The position numbers were made by a program, and so were the translations under genes. A stretch of DNA of 60,114 bases, from the NCBI RefSeq assembly GCF_004001045.1, contig NZ_BIMK01000042.1:1-60114 (forward strand). Reading direction: 5' to 3'. The notes under the pieces were generated by a model. That model was not told the DNA's origin. It worked only from the letters and a program-made list of their open reading frames with translations, and made no database searches. The DNA is from Paenibacillus chibensis. GTDB lineage: Bacteria; Bacillota; Bacilli; Paenibacillales; Paenibacillaceae. Within the stretch, counting starts at the first letter, position 1; every line of letters begins with the position of its first letter. Of the stretch, positions 36,639 through 45,827 are shown piece after piece.

Positions 36639-37148
36639 AAGAGCGCCTACAAGGGGGATGCTCCGGCCGGGCCTACCGGGGAGTGGATCACCTACCTTTC
36701 CGGCGTACCATTTTCCTATGAAGTATGGGAGACGGCCAAGCCAAGAGGCGAACGAAAAACGAGTCATTATAGCGAGTGGGCCGAAGATGTGGAGCGTGTT
36801 TTGCAGCAGCTTCCGGATCGGTCTATTACGGATGCGCAGCGCAAGCTTGCGTCTTATTTCGGCATGTCGCTATCTACTTATCAGGCAGTTGTCGCCCTGA
36901 TGGTGGAGTCCGGCAGAATTACCGTGGAGGTACATGGTAAAGGGCGCGGAGCGGCAACTACGTTAAGACTGGTTTCAAGTCCCGAACCGGCTCCAGAAGT
37001 GCCAGTTATAACACCGGTTAAAAATGTACCCGATTCCAACACACTTACCCTAGTTGGGGTGGCGGGTGGGATTCTGCCGCGCTCTCCGGGGGATCGTATT
37101 CGTGGAGGGCTTTCTTTCTTGGTTTCGTCTTGGGGTCCGCCTGGTTGA
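36639..37148 (+). pseudogene. Mobile-element winged-helix protein, 5' end lost
   Basis: An open frame entering from the fusion point: 'KSAYKGDAPAGPTGEWITYL', 'SGVPFSYEVWETAKPRGERK', then a likely winged helix 'DRSITDAQRKLASYFGMSLS' and 'TYQAVVALMVESGRITVEVH' with a Gly/Arg-rich wing. The last ~50 residues are low-complexity, Pro-rich. No start codon precedes the conserved part; ATG 36789 is internal. It could be the tail of a replication or DNA-binding protein of the element. I do not recognise the family. Confidence 0.5.
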
Positions 37149-37209
37149 TTGATTCTCTTTCTTTTGGGTCGCGATATTGTATGGTTCTAGGGTTGGGGGA
37201 CGTAGCCCC

Positions 37210-37237
37210 AGCGGAGGCGCGGGAGGCCGCTTTTTTT
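37210..37237 (+). terminator. Possible terminator
   Basis: AGCGG and CCGCT arms around a G-rich 12-base loop, followed by seven T. It lies 60 bp after the truncated winged-helix frame. Confidence 0.45.
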
Positions 37238-37333
37238 CTGGGACTGCTGTTTTCTGTCAGTTATTTCCTCCTAACCTGACTAGGAGATATTATCCATTTT
37301 CCCCCTAATTTATTCCATCCTGTGTACGGTAGT

Positions 37334-37352
37334 GATATACTCCGCGTATATC
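37334..37352. repeat. Small inverted repeat GATATAC-TCCGC-GTATATC
   Basis: Perfect 7-bp arms with a 5-base centre in the gene-free DNA left of the transfer genes. A second inverted pair, CTAGGAGA (37280) and TCTCCTAG (37365), encloses it. This density of symmetry fits a replication, nicking or regulatory region. Confidence 0.4.
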
Positions 37353-37472
37353 CTCTCTGTTAACTCTCCTAGACCATGAGTGTCTAACTAAGGCGTTAAC
37401 TAGCATGTACATGGTGTATGGTTTTAGTTGTTATTCTTCTGCTGGGAAAACCCTTGCTGTTGCTGCGTGCAG

Positions 37473-37560
37473 GCGTTCTGGTACCGCTCGAAGGCATTTC
37501 CCGACCCCACCCTCACAACGTCCGAGGCTGGGGTCGGGAAAACGAGCGGTACCAGAACGC
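37473..37560. repeat. Large two-step stem-loop in the mobile element
   Basis: The outer arms GCGTTCTGGTACCGCTCG (37473-37490) and their exact complement (37543-37560) are 18 bp. After a small asymmetric bulge, inner arms TTCCCGACCCCA (37498-37509) and TGGGGTCGGGAA (37529-37540) pair over 12-13 bp around a 19-base loop. It sits in a 960-bp region with no convincing gene, before the replication-relaxation gene, and may be an origin of transfer, a single-strand origin or another cruciform. The same region holds AAGATCAAAA short direct repeats at about 37670-37690. I see no other feature in 37149-38110. Confidence 0.65.
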
Positions 37561-38110
37561 AGATACTTTGGGTGAGGGGAGAGACTTTTTAAATGCAGGA
37601 GAGGATACAGGATATGTGAGGAAGGAGGGATTCGGGGGAGAAAGGGATTTAAGTTCAAAGTCGAAAGATAAGATCAAAATCAAGATCAAAAGCAAAATCT
37701 TTGTGGGTAATTCAGAGAAGCAAAGTCAAAACCTTGAAAGTTGTTCGAGGAAGAATAACCCTGTGGGCAATTTCATGGATGCCAATCATTGTGAGCTGTT
37801 TAGGGAAGATGGTTGGTATGCTGTCGCATACCGTGATCAAAGTTTGAATGCCTAATCAATGATGCTGTGGGGAGCTGATCGGGGAAGTTTGTAGGCTGAT
37901 TCAGGATGTATTCTGAAGGGAGATCAAATGAAGAATAGCGGCTTTCCGCTGACGATTTTTGTTGCATAGTTAGTTGCAAGTCTAGTTGTACCTTGAGCAG
38001 CGGGTTCCCAGGAGGCACACGGACGGATGTGAGCGGGCTTCGGAGCTTTGATATTGATAGCGGGGAGCGTGGTGTGACGCTAGAAACGGTAGCATGGAGG
38101 GAGTCGTTTC

Positions 38111-38854
38111 ATGTTAACGAAATACTCGGATTTCAAGGAGAAAGACCTTGAGATTTTACGTTTTGTGTTGAAGCAGGGAATTGTTACGTCTCAACAAATT
38201 TTGCGGTACACCGGTGAAACTTCGCTACACAACGTATACAGGCGACTTCGGAAATTGGAAGCGGCGGGACTTGTGTGGAAGAAGAAATTAACGCTGCGTC
38301 TGAATGTGTACTTTCCGAAACGTGAGGCGAGGGATTACTTGGACTATCCGGTTACGGTTGCGAACGATACGTCATTGTACACGGCCGAACACGACCTCAT
38401 CATCAATGATCTTATCCTGCATCTGAAGGCGTCGGTGAAGGCTGAAGGTTTTGATTACAAGACCGAGCGGGAATACCGTTTTGAGCTGCTGGAAGATACC
38501 GAGGGCAAGCAGGAAATGCTTCAAAAATGGAACAAAATTCGGGATACATTGCCTGATGTAGTGCTGCTGCTTCCGGGGTTTATGATTGCAGTCGAGGCCG
38601 AATTGCATACCAAATCGAACGGCCGTTTGCAAAAAAAGATGCATCGCTATGCAGCCGAGCTGGTTGCAGGAAAGTATACCGATGTGTGGTATTTTGTCCC
38701 GAACCAAACGATAGGGAATGCCCTCAAACGAGCGATTGAGCATGTGGCGCAGGAATGGCGATCTGTCGGACGCCCGGCGCAAACTCAATCCGGAAAAAAC
38801 GTGTTTCAGCAGATTCAAGTACGGTCGCTACCTGCGGAGGTTGTGGGAGAGTGA
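38111..38854 (+). CDS. Replication-relaxation family protein
   Basis: A 247-residue Replic_Relax-type protein of Gram-positive plasmids and ICEs. An N-terminal winged helix, 'EILRFVLKQGIVTSQQILRY' then 'YRRLRKLEAAGLVWKKKLTL', is followed by an alpha/beta domain with 'YTAEHDLIINDLILHLKASV', 'LPDVVLLLPGFMIAVEAELH' and 'KYTDVWYFVPNQTIGNALKR'. The Asp/Glu pattern of the second part resembles a restriction-endonuclease fold. It is five bases upstream of the coupling ATPase gene. The family is tied to plasmid replication or mobilisation, and it may serve in place of a conventional accessory relaxosome protein. Start behind GGAGGGAG. Confidence 0.82.
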   Translation: MLTKYSDFKEKDLEILRFVLKQGIVTSQQILRYTGETSLHNVYRRLRKLEAAGLVWKKKLTLRLNVYFPKREARDYLDYPVTVANDTSLYTAEHDLIINDLILHLKASVKAEGFDYKTEREYRFELLEDTEGKQEMLQKWNKIRDTLPDVVLLLPGFMIAVEAELHTKSNGRLQKKMHRYAAELVAGKYTDVWYFVPNQTIGNALKRAIEHVAQEWRSVGRPAQTQSGKNVFQQIQVRSLPAEVVGE

Positions 38855-38858
38855 ACCA

Positions 38859-41243
38859 ATGGCTCGTCGGAGCGAGGAGGAATTATTGCTTCCCCAACAA
38901 CGGGAGAGCGAAGGTGCAACAACGGTTGGCTATATCGTCATAGCGGCACTGGCATTCGTCCTGCTTATTGTGGGGCTTCCAGCCGTGCTTATGGCGGCGG
39001 TACTTTATGGCCTGTTTGTGTTCGTAATAAAGAAACCTTGGATATTGTACGCGATCATGCCGGTGAGCTGCATCGGTCTATTTGTGCTACACGGCGCAGG
39101 GGAGTGGGCGTCGATCCTGGGCTTTTTGTCGATTCTGAACATACCCATTCTCACGGAAGCGGCCGAACAGTATTTGTATTTACATGGGAACGAACCTTTC
39201 CGGATAACCAGTTTTAGCTATGCGTCCGCCTTCATTTTCGGCAATCTTTTGGCAGGGGCAGCGCACCCGTTTATTGACTATTACCGAAGCAAAATTGTGA
39301 AAACGAAATACGATGCGCTGCGGAAAAAACGCTCTTCGGGAAGCTATCGGTATTTCCGGGCCAAGCGGTTTAAATTGGTGCAGAAGGCGCAGCTCAAATT
39401 CCGGAAATCGAACTCGAAAGAAAATTTTATCGGCTACGACGAGTTTCAAGAGCGCGTTGCGCTAGAGCCTCATGAGCCGAATCAGCATGTGTTTGCGGTA
39501 GCGACGACCGGAGGCGGGAAGACCGTCATTATCGGGACGATGGTTGAAAATGCTATACGCCAGGACAAGCCGGTTGTATTTATGGACGGCAAGGGCGAAC
39601 GGGCATCGATGTTGGAGTTTAAGGAACTTTGCGAACGGTACGGCAAGCGCGTCCATATGTTTACGGATGTGGACGAGATTAGTTTTAACTTTTTGCGACA
39701 TGGTTCCGCGACGCAGCTCCGGGACAAAATTATGAATTTGTTTGAATGGTCCGAGCCGTACTACAAGCTCAATTGCTCCCGATTTTTGCAGCTTGTTCTC
39801 AAAATGATGAAAGAATTTGATTTGACGATCGATCTAAAAAATTTGTATGACCTCACCTATCCATCTAAGGTTGCGGCTGTGTTGAACCGGCAATTAGAAT
39901 TGGCCAAAACGGAAGTTTTCGTAACTGACGAAGGCAATGAAAAAGCCGTCCCCCATCACGACGAACCCAATATCACATACGAAGATGAACATGAAGTAAC
40001 AACAGCAGAAGTGACGGCGATTGAAGACGTACCAAATGCGAAGCCGATTTTGGAAGAGCATGAACAAGAGCCGAAAACAGCTTTGTCATTAGAGGAAATC
40101 GATGCTTTGCTACAAGGGCAGACCGTTGGGGAACCAAATGTAGCGCCAACGAACGTGCGGGAATCGGCTGCCTCATTATTTGAGGGTTTAGAACCGGCGC
40201 CTGTATCAGTCGCTCTCGATATGGAGCCGGAAGCGGAATATGTGCGTGAAGGAGATCCATTGGCGGAAGAATCGTTGCAGGAGGAGCCTGTTTCCGAATC
40301 GGAGGAAGAAGGGGAGCCGCCGCGCGATACCGTTCATGTGCAACCGGCCAAAGCAAGCGCTTTATTTACCGGTATGGAAGAAGAAACAGAACAGGAAGAA
40401 CCTGCGGCCGCGCGTCGATTGGTTTGGGACGAGGCGCGGCGGGCCAGAGTGGAATATTACCGTGAGCGTTTTTTTGGCATAGACGACGAAGAGGAAAGCA
40501 CGGGTATTCCGTTCGGGACGCTCACCAGTTTGCGCAATCAGCTCGCAGAACTGATGGAAAGTGATCTTGGGCCATTGTTCGAGGAAACCGGCGAAGGAAT
40601 TGACTTGAAAGAAATTACGGATCGGGACGAGGTTGCTATTTTCTCGCTATCCGGGAACAAGTACCGGGACTATATCAAGACACTCGGGCGGCTTGTTATA
40701 TCCGAAGTGAACACGCTTGTCGATTACCGGCAGAAGGAAGGCAAAAAGTCGATCATGTCCGTCTATGACGAATTTTCGGCCTATGTCTCCCATGAGGTTG
40801 TAGACGTGATCAACAAGAGCCGGTCGGCTGGGTTTGAATGTCTTATATCGGTGCAGGGCTTATCTGACATCGACGCCGTTGATCCGGTGTTGACGCGGCA
40901 GATCATCAACAACTGTAATACGTATTTCGTCGGTCGCGTCAACGAAAGTGAGGATGCGTCCACGCTTGCCGCCACGTTCGGCACCTATGAGGACGGTGAC
41001 ATTACAAAGCAAGTCCAGAAAACAGCCGTCAAGCTTCGGATGGAATCGGAAATGGGGACGGTTCGTAGTGTGCAGCGGTTCCGGGCGCATCCGGACGAAA
41101 TCAAGACGCTAGCGACCGGCGAGGTATTTTTAGCACGGAAGACCATTGAGAAAAACGGGGAGCCGTATGTAGCCCGCGTTTACGTGCGAAATGCGCTGGA
41201 TACAACCGGCATTCCTGCGAGAAAGGAGCAGCAGTATGCCTAA
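38859..41243 (+). CDS. Type IV coupling protein (VirD4/FtsK-like ATPase)
   Basis: A 794-residue membrane ATPase that brings DNA to the conjugation channel. Hydrophobic segments at about residues 20-75 and 85-135 anchor it. Walker A is 'VATTGGGKTVII' (about 213-224), 'VFMDGKGERASMLEF' follows, and Walker B 'SIMSVYDEFSAYV' is near residue 630. The end has the sensor-like 'NTYFVGRVNESEDASTLAAT'. Between the Walker motifs there is an unusual acidic, low-complexity insert (about residues 350-535) that contains 'LSLEEIDALLQG'. The start ATG 38859 has GGGAG; upstream codons overlap the previous gene. The stop overlaps the next start by 8 bases. Confidence 0.88.
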   Translation: MARRSEEELLLPQQRESEGATTVGYIVIAALAFVLLIVGLPAVLMAAVLYGLFVFVIKKPWILYAIMPVSCIGLFVLHGAGEWASILGFLSILNIPILTEAAEQYLYLHGNEPFRITSFSYASAFIFGNLLAGAAHPFIDYYRSKIVKTKYDALRKKRSSGSYRYFRAKRFKLVQKAQLKFRKSNSKENFIGYDEFQERVALEPHEPNQHVFAVATTGGGKTVIIGTMVENAIRQDKPVVFMDGKGERASMLEFKELCERYGKRVHMFTDVDEISFNFLRHGSATQLRDKIMNLFEWSEPYYKLNCSRFLQLVLKMMKEFDLTIDLKNLYDLTYPSKVAAVLNRQLELAKTEVFVTDEGNEKAVPHHDEPNITYEDEHEVTTAEVTAIEDVPNAKPILEEHEQEPKTALSLEEIDALLQGQTVGEPNVAPTNVRESAASLFEGLEPAPVSVALDMEPEAEYVREGDPLAEESLQEEPVSESEEEGEPPRDTVHVQPAKASALFTGMEEETEQEEPAAARRLVWDEARRARVEYYRERFFGIDDEEESTGIPFGTLTSLRNQLAELMESDLGPLFEETGEGIDLKEITDRDEVAIFSLSGNKYRDYIKTLGRLVISEVNTLVDYRQKEGKKSIMSVYDEFSAYVSHEVVDVINKSRSAGFECLISVQGLSDIDAVDPVLTRQIINNCNTYFVGRVNESEDASTLAATFGTYEDGDITKQVQKTAVKLRMESEMGTVRSVQRFRAHPDEIKTLATGEVFLARKTIEKNGEPYVARVYVRNALDTTGIPARKEQQYA

Positions 41244-42492
41244 AAGTTTAGCCAAACTGAAAGCGGCGTCTGATGCGCCGCAGCGGGAAAAAGGAGCGAT
41301 CCTTCGACAATTCAAAAGTTGGATGCGTAAGGAGAAGCCCGAGAAGCGGCGGGCTTACCGGCCGCGCGGCTATATGACGCGGAAAATTGGAGCTGCCGCA
41401 TTTTGGCTCGCCTTTGCCTTTATGTTCCTGGTTGTGTTTTTCTCGGCCATTCAACCGAACGATCCGGCAGACGCCCAAACGCGAAATGAAGGAGCCGAGC
41501 TGACGCTAAACCCGGCCACGACAACGACGGCCGTCCAATATGCCGAAAATTTTGCCAAGGAGTATTTTACGTGGAAGCCTGGCGACGAGGCGACTCAAGA
41601 CCGGAAAAAGCGTCTGACTCCGTTTCTGGCGAAAGGGCTTGATCCGCAAGCTGGACTACAAACTTCCGGCCTGAAAACAACTTCGACCTTCCTGAAGGCC
41701 GAAATCAAGCACATTAAAGAAATGGGGCCGAACCGGGCGTATGTGACCTTGGAAGTGTTCTATAAGCTTGGTCTGCCGAAAGAAGTTGAGCAGCCCCCGG
41801 CGTCGCCACCGTCCGGAACGGATGCTGCAAATGGGGGTACGGCCCAAGACGGACAAACTCCCCCACCGGAAAACACGGCGCAGCCTCCAACGAAGACGAT
41901 TCAATACGAGCCAAAAGAAGTCAGCAAATTTTTTGTCGTGCCGGTTGGTTACGACAAAAATTACGGCATCTACGACTTGCCGAAATTCACGTACATTGAT
42001 CGGCAAACGACGATGGAGGCAGATGATCGGGCCAAGGGGTTGCGAGCCGCGGATGAACCGTATGAAATCAAAGAAAACATCCGCAATTTCCTGACTACGT
42101 TTTTTAGCTCCTTTGCCGCCGATCCGAAGGACAAGCTAGGCTATTTGTTGTCTGATCCGGAGCATCAAAACGGGTTAAATGGAGCCTTACATTTTGTCAG
42201 TGTTACGTCGACCGAGATTTATCAATCGGGCGAGAGTCAGACAAAACCGGCCGACGCTGCTCCGAAGGAAACGGAAGCGAACGGATCGCAGCAAGCCGGA
42301 ACAGCGGCCTCCCCTGTGTCCGGTGAAGTGACTGGCGCGGCAACGGCAACGCCGGTTACGCGAACGTATATCGTGCTGTGCAGCGTAACCTACGAAGACC
42401 CGGTTTCCAAAGATCGTTTTATGACCAACTACCGGCTGACCGTAACCGAAAAGGAAGGCCGATATATCGTAACCAAAATGGACGAAAAATAG
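41236..42492 (+). CDS. TcpC-like conjugal transfer protein
   Basis: A 418-residue bitopic membrane protein. A basic cytoplasmic head (residues 1-52), one transmembrane helix (KIGAAAFWLAFAFMFLVVFF, about 53-75), then two NTF2-like domains as in TcpC/VirB8: 'VQYAENFAKEYFTWKPGDEA' starts the first, 'EIKENIRNFLTTFFSSFAAD' the second. Two low-complexity linkers (PPASPPSGTDAANGGTAQDG and the Ala/Glu-rich region near residue 350) are inserted in loops. It scaffolds the transfer channel at the membrane. The ATG lies seven bases after AAAGGAG and overlaps the coupling-protein stop. Confidence 0.85.
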   Translation: MPKSLAKLKAASDAPQREKGAILRQFKSWMRKEKPEKRRAYRPRGYMTRKIGAAAFWLAFAFMFLVVFFSAIQPNDPADAQTRNEGAELTLNPATTTTAVQYAENFAKEYFTWKPGDEATQDRKKRLTPFLAKGLDPQAGLQTSGLKTTSTFLKAEIKHIKEMGPNRAYVTLEVFYKLGLPKEVEQPPASPPSGTDAANGGTAQDGQTPPPENTAQPPTKTIQYEPKEVSKFFVVPVGYDKNYGIYDLPKFTYIDRQTTMEADDRAKGLRAADEPYEIKENIRNFLTTFFSSFAADPKDKLGYLLSDPEHQNGLNGALHFVSVTSTEIYQSGESQTKPADAAPKETEANGSQQAGTAASPVSGEVTGAATATPVTRTYIVLCSVTYEDPVSKDRFMTNYRLTVTEKEGRYIVTKMDEK

Positions 42493-42504
42493 GAGGGATC
42501 GGCT

Positions 42505-42726
42505 ATGGACTTCAAGGGACTACTGGATTGGGCTTCCGAGCAAGGCGGGTATCTTATTCTGTTTGGCGGCATTATTTTCATTGTTGTCCTGGCGTTCCGG
42601 CGACATTTCATCGGGGCGGTTGGTACACTTGTCATTTTGATCATTGGGTATGCCGTCGTCAAAAATCCGACGATACTTGGCAACATTTCCGAGTTCTTCA
42701 CCGAGAAGATCGGCCTGAAAAAGTGA
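42505..42726 (+). CDS. TcpD-like small membrane protein
   Basis: A 73-residue protein with two hydrophobic helices ('GGYLILFGGIIFIVVLAFRR' and 'GAVGTLVILIIGYAVVKNPT') and an amphipathic C-terminus, the TcpD pattern. It lies between the TcpC- and TcpE-like genes, as in pCW3-type systems. Role: a small channel or assembly component of the conjugation apparatus. GGAGG precedes the ATG. Confidence 0.8.
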   Translation: MDFKGLLDWASEQGGYLILFGGIIFIVVLAFRRHFIGAVGTLVILIIGYAVVKNPTILGNISEFFTEKIGLKK

Positions 42727-42739
42727 AGGAGGGCCAGCG

Positions 42740-43204
42740 ATGGAACAACAGCGAAAAGAACTGTGGGCTTTAAACGATTTTTTGAAGTTTGAACGCAGGC
42801 TGTATCAGTTTGCGGGCTTGAAGTTTGGCCGAGAGATTAAAATTAAGGCCGTTTTATACTGGTTGTCGTTTTCTGCAATTGAGTTCGTGTGGTATTGGAT
42901 TCCGGTTCTGAATTTCCCCTTGCGGCTGCTTCCGGAATCGATCCTGTTTGCTTTGCCGTTTGCAGCAACGTATCTGCTTATGGATGTAGGGACGGAGAAT
43001 CGGCCTCCGATCAAATTTCTAAAAAGCGCTGCTGCTTACCACTGGCGTAAAGGAAAACGCGTGACCTACTACAAAGGCAAGGAGCTGGAGCAATCCAAGT
43101 CATATGGGTTCGGCGGCCAATTGGCCGCCAAGGACTTTCCCGTCGCCAAGAAAAAGCCCAATCCGAGCTATCAATTTCGAGGCTACTTTACAGTAGACGA
43201 TTGA
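42740..43204 (+). CDS. TcpE-like conjugal transfer membrane protein
   Basis: A 154-residue protein with two central transmembrane helices ('AVLYWLSFSAIEFVWYWIPV' and 'SILFALPFAATYLLMDVGTE') and soluble ends, matching the TcpE family. Signature-like phrases are 'YQFAGLKFGREIKIKAVLYW' and 'PPIKFLKSAAAYHWRKGKRV'. TcpE works with the VirB4-type ATPase encoded next. The start follows GGAGGG. Confidence 0.85.
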   Translation: MEQQRKELWALNDFLKFERRLYQFAGLKFGREIKIKAVLYWLSFSAIEFVWYWIPVLNFPLRLLPESILFALPFAATYLLMDVGTENRPPIKFLKSAAAYHWRKGKRVTYYKGKELEQSKSYGFGGQLAAKDFPVAKKKPNPSYQFRGYFTVDD

Positions 43205-43221
43205 AAGGCGGGTGAATGTGC

Positions 43222-45822
43222 ATGAAGGTATTTACGGACTTTCCGGTGCGTCATATTGAAGGCAATTTGGCGTTTGGCAGGGACGGCAGCGTATGGGCCT
43301 ATTATCAAGTGGAAGGGTTCGGCTACGATTTTCGAGACACGATGCAGAAGATCCATCCGTACAATCGGCAGCTCTCTTTCTACGTTGAAAATGTACACGA
43401 CCTGCATTTCCTGATGATACCGTCACTGACAGACGTTTCCGGGATCATTGACGAGACGATAGAGGAGATCGGCCGCAAGGACTATGCGCTAAAAGAAAAC
43501 AGGATTCGTTATTTTCAAAGTCTGAAACGAACGCTCGCCGCGCAGCGTTCGTCCCGAGAAACCAACGAATATCATTCCTATATTGGGGTGCAGCTCGATC
43601 CGAGGAAAAACGAAATGCGCAAAATCGGCAATTTGGGTTTGGCAGCGGTGACAACGCTAAAAGACTTGGTTGCCGGATTTACTTCTCCCGTTTACCGAGC
43701 TGTGGGCCTGGAACCGAATGACATCCTCAAACGGGATATTGAGCAATGGAGGCGGCAGGCCGATGGCTTAAGGGAAACGCTCGGCCAATCGATGTCGTCG
43801 CTCGTACGGGCGCTGACGAAGGAAGAAACGGTTTTTTTAATCGAACAGAACTTTAGCGTCACACATAACGATACCCGGCTGCGAAAAGGATATGAAACCG
43901 GTATGGACGTAAACGGGATCGAGGATAGCGGCCGGGTTCATGAGGCACGGCGCGGTAATTCCAAAGCGTTCTACGAACTGCAAAATGCGGAAATCGAGGA
44001 GTACGACCAAAAGACGCTCAAGCTTTATAAGATGGTTGGGGAAGAGATCGAAGAAAATTATGTGCAATACCTGGTTGCCGATAAAATCAGCCCGCGCAGC
44101 TTGCATCCGGGATCAGAATGGATGCTTCATTTGCAAAACAGGCTGCGCTTCCCGGTATCGGTGTCGATTAAAGCAAGCTTCATGCGTAACGATCAGATTA
44201 TTAAGCAACTCTCTGATGTGCGCTTGGCCTATGAAGATCAGCGAATAGAAGCGGCCAAGGGCGGCAGTGAAGTTGACCTGAAGGTATCCAAGTCGGAGAG
44301 CGGCGCAATTCAGATGGAGGCGCGGTTCCAAGAAACAGGCTATCCGGCGTATGTCTGCTCGTTTGTTTTCAAAGTGACGGCCAAAGACCCCGACGAGCTG
44401 CGTGTCCGGGTAGACGAATTGAAACGCGAGATGAACCAATTCGGCATGCACTTGCTGTCGCCATATGGGGAAATGATTTCGTATTTTATGGAGTTCATTC
44501 CAACTTCGCCGCGCTACAATGCTGACTATTTGCAATATGTTGAGCCGACGAAGCTCGCGGGAATGATGTTCGCGGCCACGACGAATATAGGAGACAACCG
44601 CGGATTCTATCTCGGCCAAACGCTTAAACTCAACCGGCCGGTATTCATCAAGCCGGACTTGGCCGCAAAAGCATTTGAAGGCGTCCAAAACGTTGTCGAT
44701 TCATTAGCTGTCATGATTGCCGGAATGACCGGTAAAGGCAAATCGTTCTTGATCAACCTGTTCGCATACTTGTCCGTCTTGAGCGGATCGCTTGCGCTGA
44801 TTGTAGACCCGAAGGGCGACCGGAAACGTTGGGCCGAGGGGTTGCCGTTTATTCCTCCGGAATTTATATCGGTGTGGACACTAGGAGCCGACGAGCGCGA
44901 TGCGGGTTGCCTTGATCCGTTCCGGACAAGCGTTTCGACTTCCGAGGCCAAAGATATTGCAATGGACATTCTCTCGTTCCTGTGCGACAAGCACCTGGGG
45001 GATGTTGGCTTTACGCAGCTCTCCGAAGCCATCGAGCATGAGGGAGAGCAAGACGACCCGTGCTTGGGCGGACTGCGGGATTATTTGAAAGCACGTTTGC
45101 CTCAAGAGACGACGGAGCGCCGCCGCGAATCCTGCATGGAGCTGATCGAAACGCTGGAGACGTTGGGGCGTCTGCAAATCTCGCGTCTGCTGTTTGGCGA
45201 AAAGGGGCAGCGCTATCGCGTCCTGGAAGTGAGCAAGCCGCTGCAAGTGCTGATGGTGCAAAACTTGCAGCTCCCGAAAAACGATAAGGACCGGGGCAAA
45301 ATTCGGCCGATTGAAAAGATTTCCGAAGCGATCCTGATTTCGATTGCGGCCTTTACGAAGCAGTACATGTTCAATCAGGACCGGCACATTCATAAAATAG
45401 TGGTGCAGGATGAGGCGAAAACGGTAGAGCGATCCGCAGAAGGCAAGGCCCAACTCGACTTTATTACGCGTATGGGGCGGCATTACAACACAACTTTAAT
45501 GAAAGGGACGCAAAACGCCAGTGACTATGACGAGGACGTGGCCAATATGGGGATGAAGTTCTCGTTTGCGCTCAAGAAATATGATGAATCGCTGGAAATG
45601 TTGCGTTACTTCAATCTGCCGGACACTCCGGCCAATGCGGAGTACCTGAACAGTTTAGATCGGGGAACGGCGCTGTTCCAAGACATTTACGGCCGGACGG
45701 CGGCGATTCGCATTCATCCGGTTTATAAGGAAATCGAGGAAGCGTTCGACAGCTCCACGGCGACCGAAGAGGAACGGACCTACGAACGCCAAAGGCAGGA
45801 ACGCATCCGGACGGGAGTGTGA
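43222..45822 (+). CDS. VirB4-like conjugation ATPase (TcpF/ConE type)
   Basis: An 866-residue ATPase that powers the transfer channel. The N-terminal VirB4 domain begins 'MKVFTDFPVRHIEGNLAFGR' and includes 'ETGYPAYVCSFVFKVTAKDP'. The C-terminal motor has Walker A 'GMTGKGKSFLINL' (about residue 500), 'SLALIVDPKGDRKRW', Walker B 'KIVVQDEAKTVE' (about 727), and 'TLMKGTQNASDYDEDVANMG' with the conserved Gln. The second ATG (43222) lies nine bases after GGCGGG and is preferred over ATG 43216. Intact, of usual length. Confidence 0.92.
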   Translation: MKVFTDFPVRHIEGNLAFGRDGSVWAYYQVEGFGYDFRDTMQKIHPYNRQLSFYVENVHDLHFLMIPSLTDVSGIIDETIEEIGRKDYALKENRIRYFQSLKRTLAAQRSSRETNEYHSYIGVQLDPRKNEMRKIGNLGLAAVTTLKDLVAGFTSPVYRAVGLEPNDILKRDIEQWRRQADGLRETLGQSMSSLVRALTKEETVFLIEQNFSVTHNDTRLRKGYETGMDVNGIEDSGRVHEARRGNSKAFYELQNAEIEEYDQKTLKLYKMVGEEIEENYVQYLVADKISPRSLHPGSEWMLHLQNRLRFPVSVSIKASFMRNDQIIKQLSDVRLAYEDQRIEAAKGGSEVDLKVSKSESGAIQMEARFQETGYPAYVCSFVFKVTAKDPDELRVRVDELKREMNQFGMHLLSPYGEMISYFMEFIPTSPRYNADYLQYVEPTKLAGMMFAATTNIGDNRGFYLGQTLKLNRPVFIKPDLAAKAFEGVQNVVDSLAVMIAGMTGKGKSFLINLFAYLSVLSGSLALIVDPKGDRKRWAEGLPFIPPEFISVWTLGADERDAGCLDPFRTSVSTSEAKDIAMDILSFLCDKHLGDVGFTQLSEAIEHEGEQDDPCLGGLRDYLKARLPQETTERRRESCMELIETLETLGRLQISRLLFGEKGQRYRVLEVSKPLQVLMVQNLQLPKNDKDRGKIRPIEKISEAILISIAAFTKQYMFNQDRHIHKIVVQDEAKTVERSAEGKAQLDFITRMGRHYNTTLMKGTQNASDYDEDVANMGMKFSFALKKYDESLEMLRYFNLPDTPANAEYLNSLDRGTALFQDIYGRTAAIRIHPVYKEIEEAFDSSTATEEERTYERQRQERIRTGV

Positions 45823-45827
45823 GACAA

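Noticed and set aside
37418..37855. 145-codon open frame across the large stem-loop
   Set aside because: It is only open by chance across the palindrome. It has no good ribosome site, and the sequence is low-complexity Lys/Ile without resemblance to a protein family.
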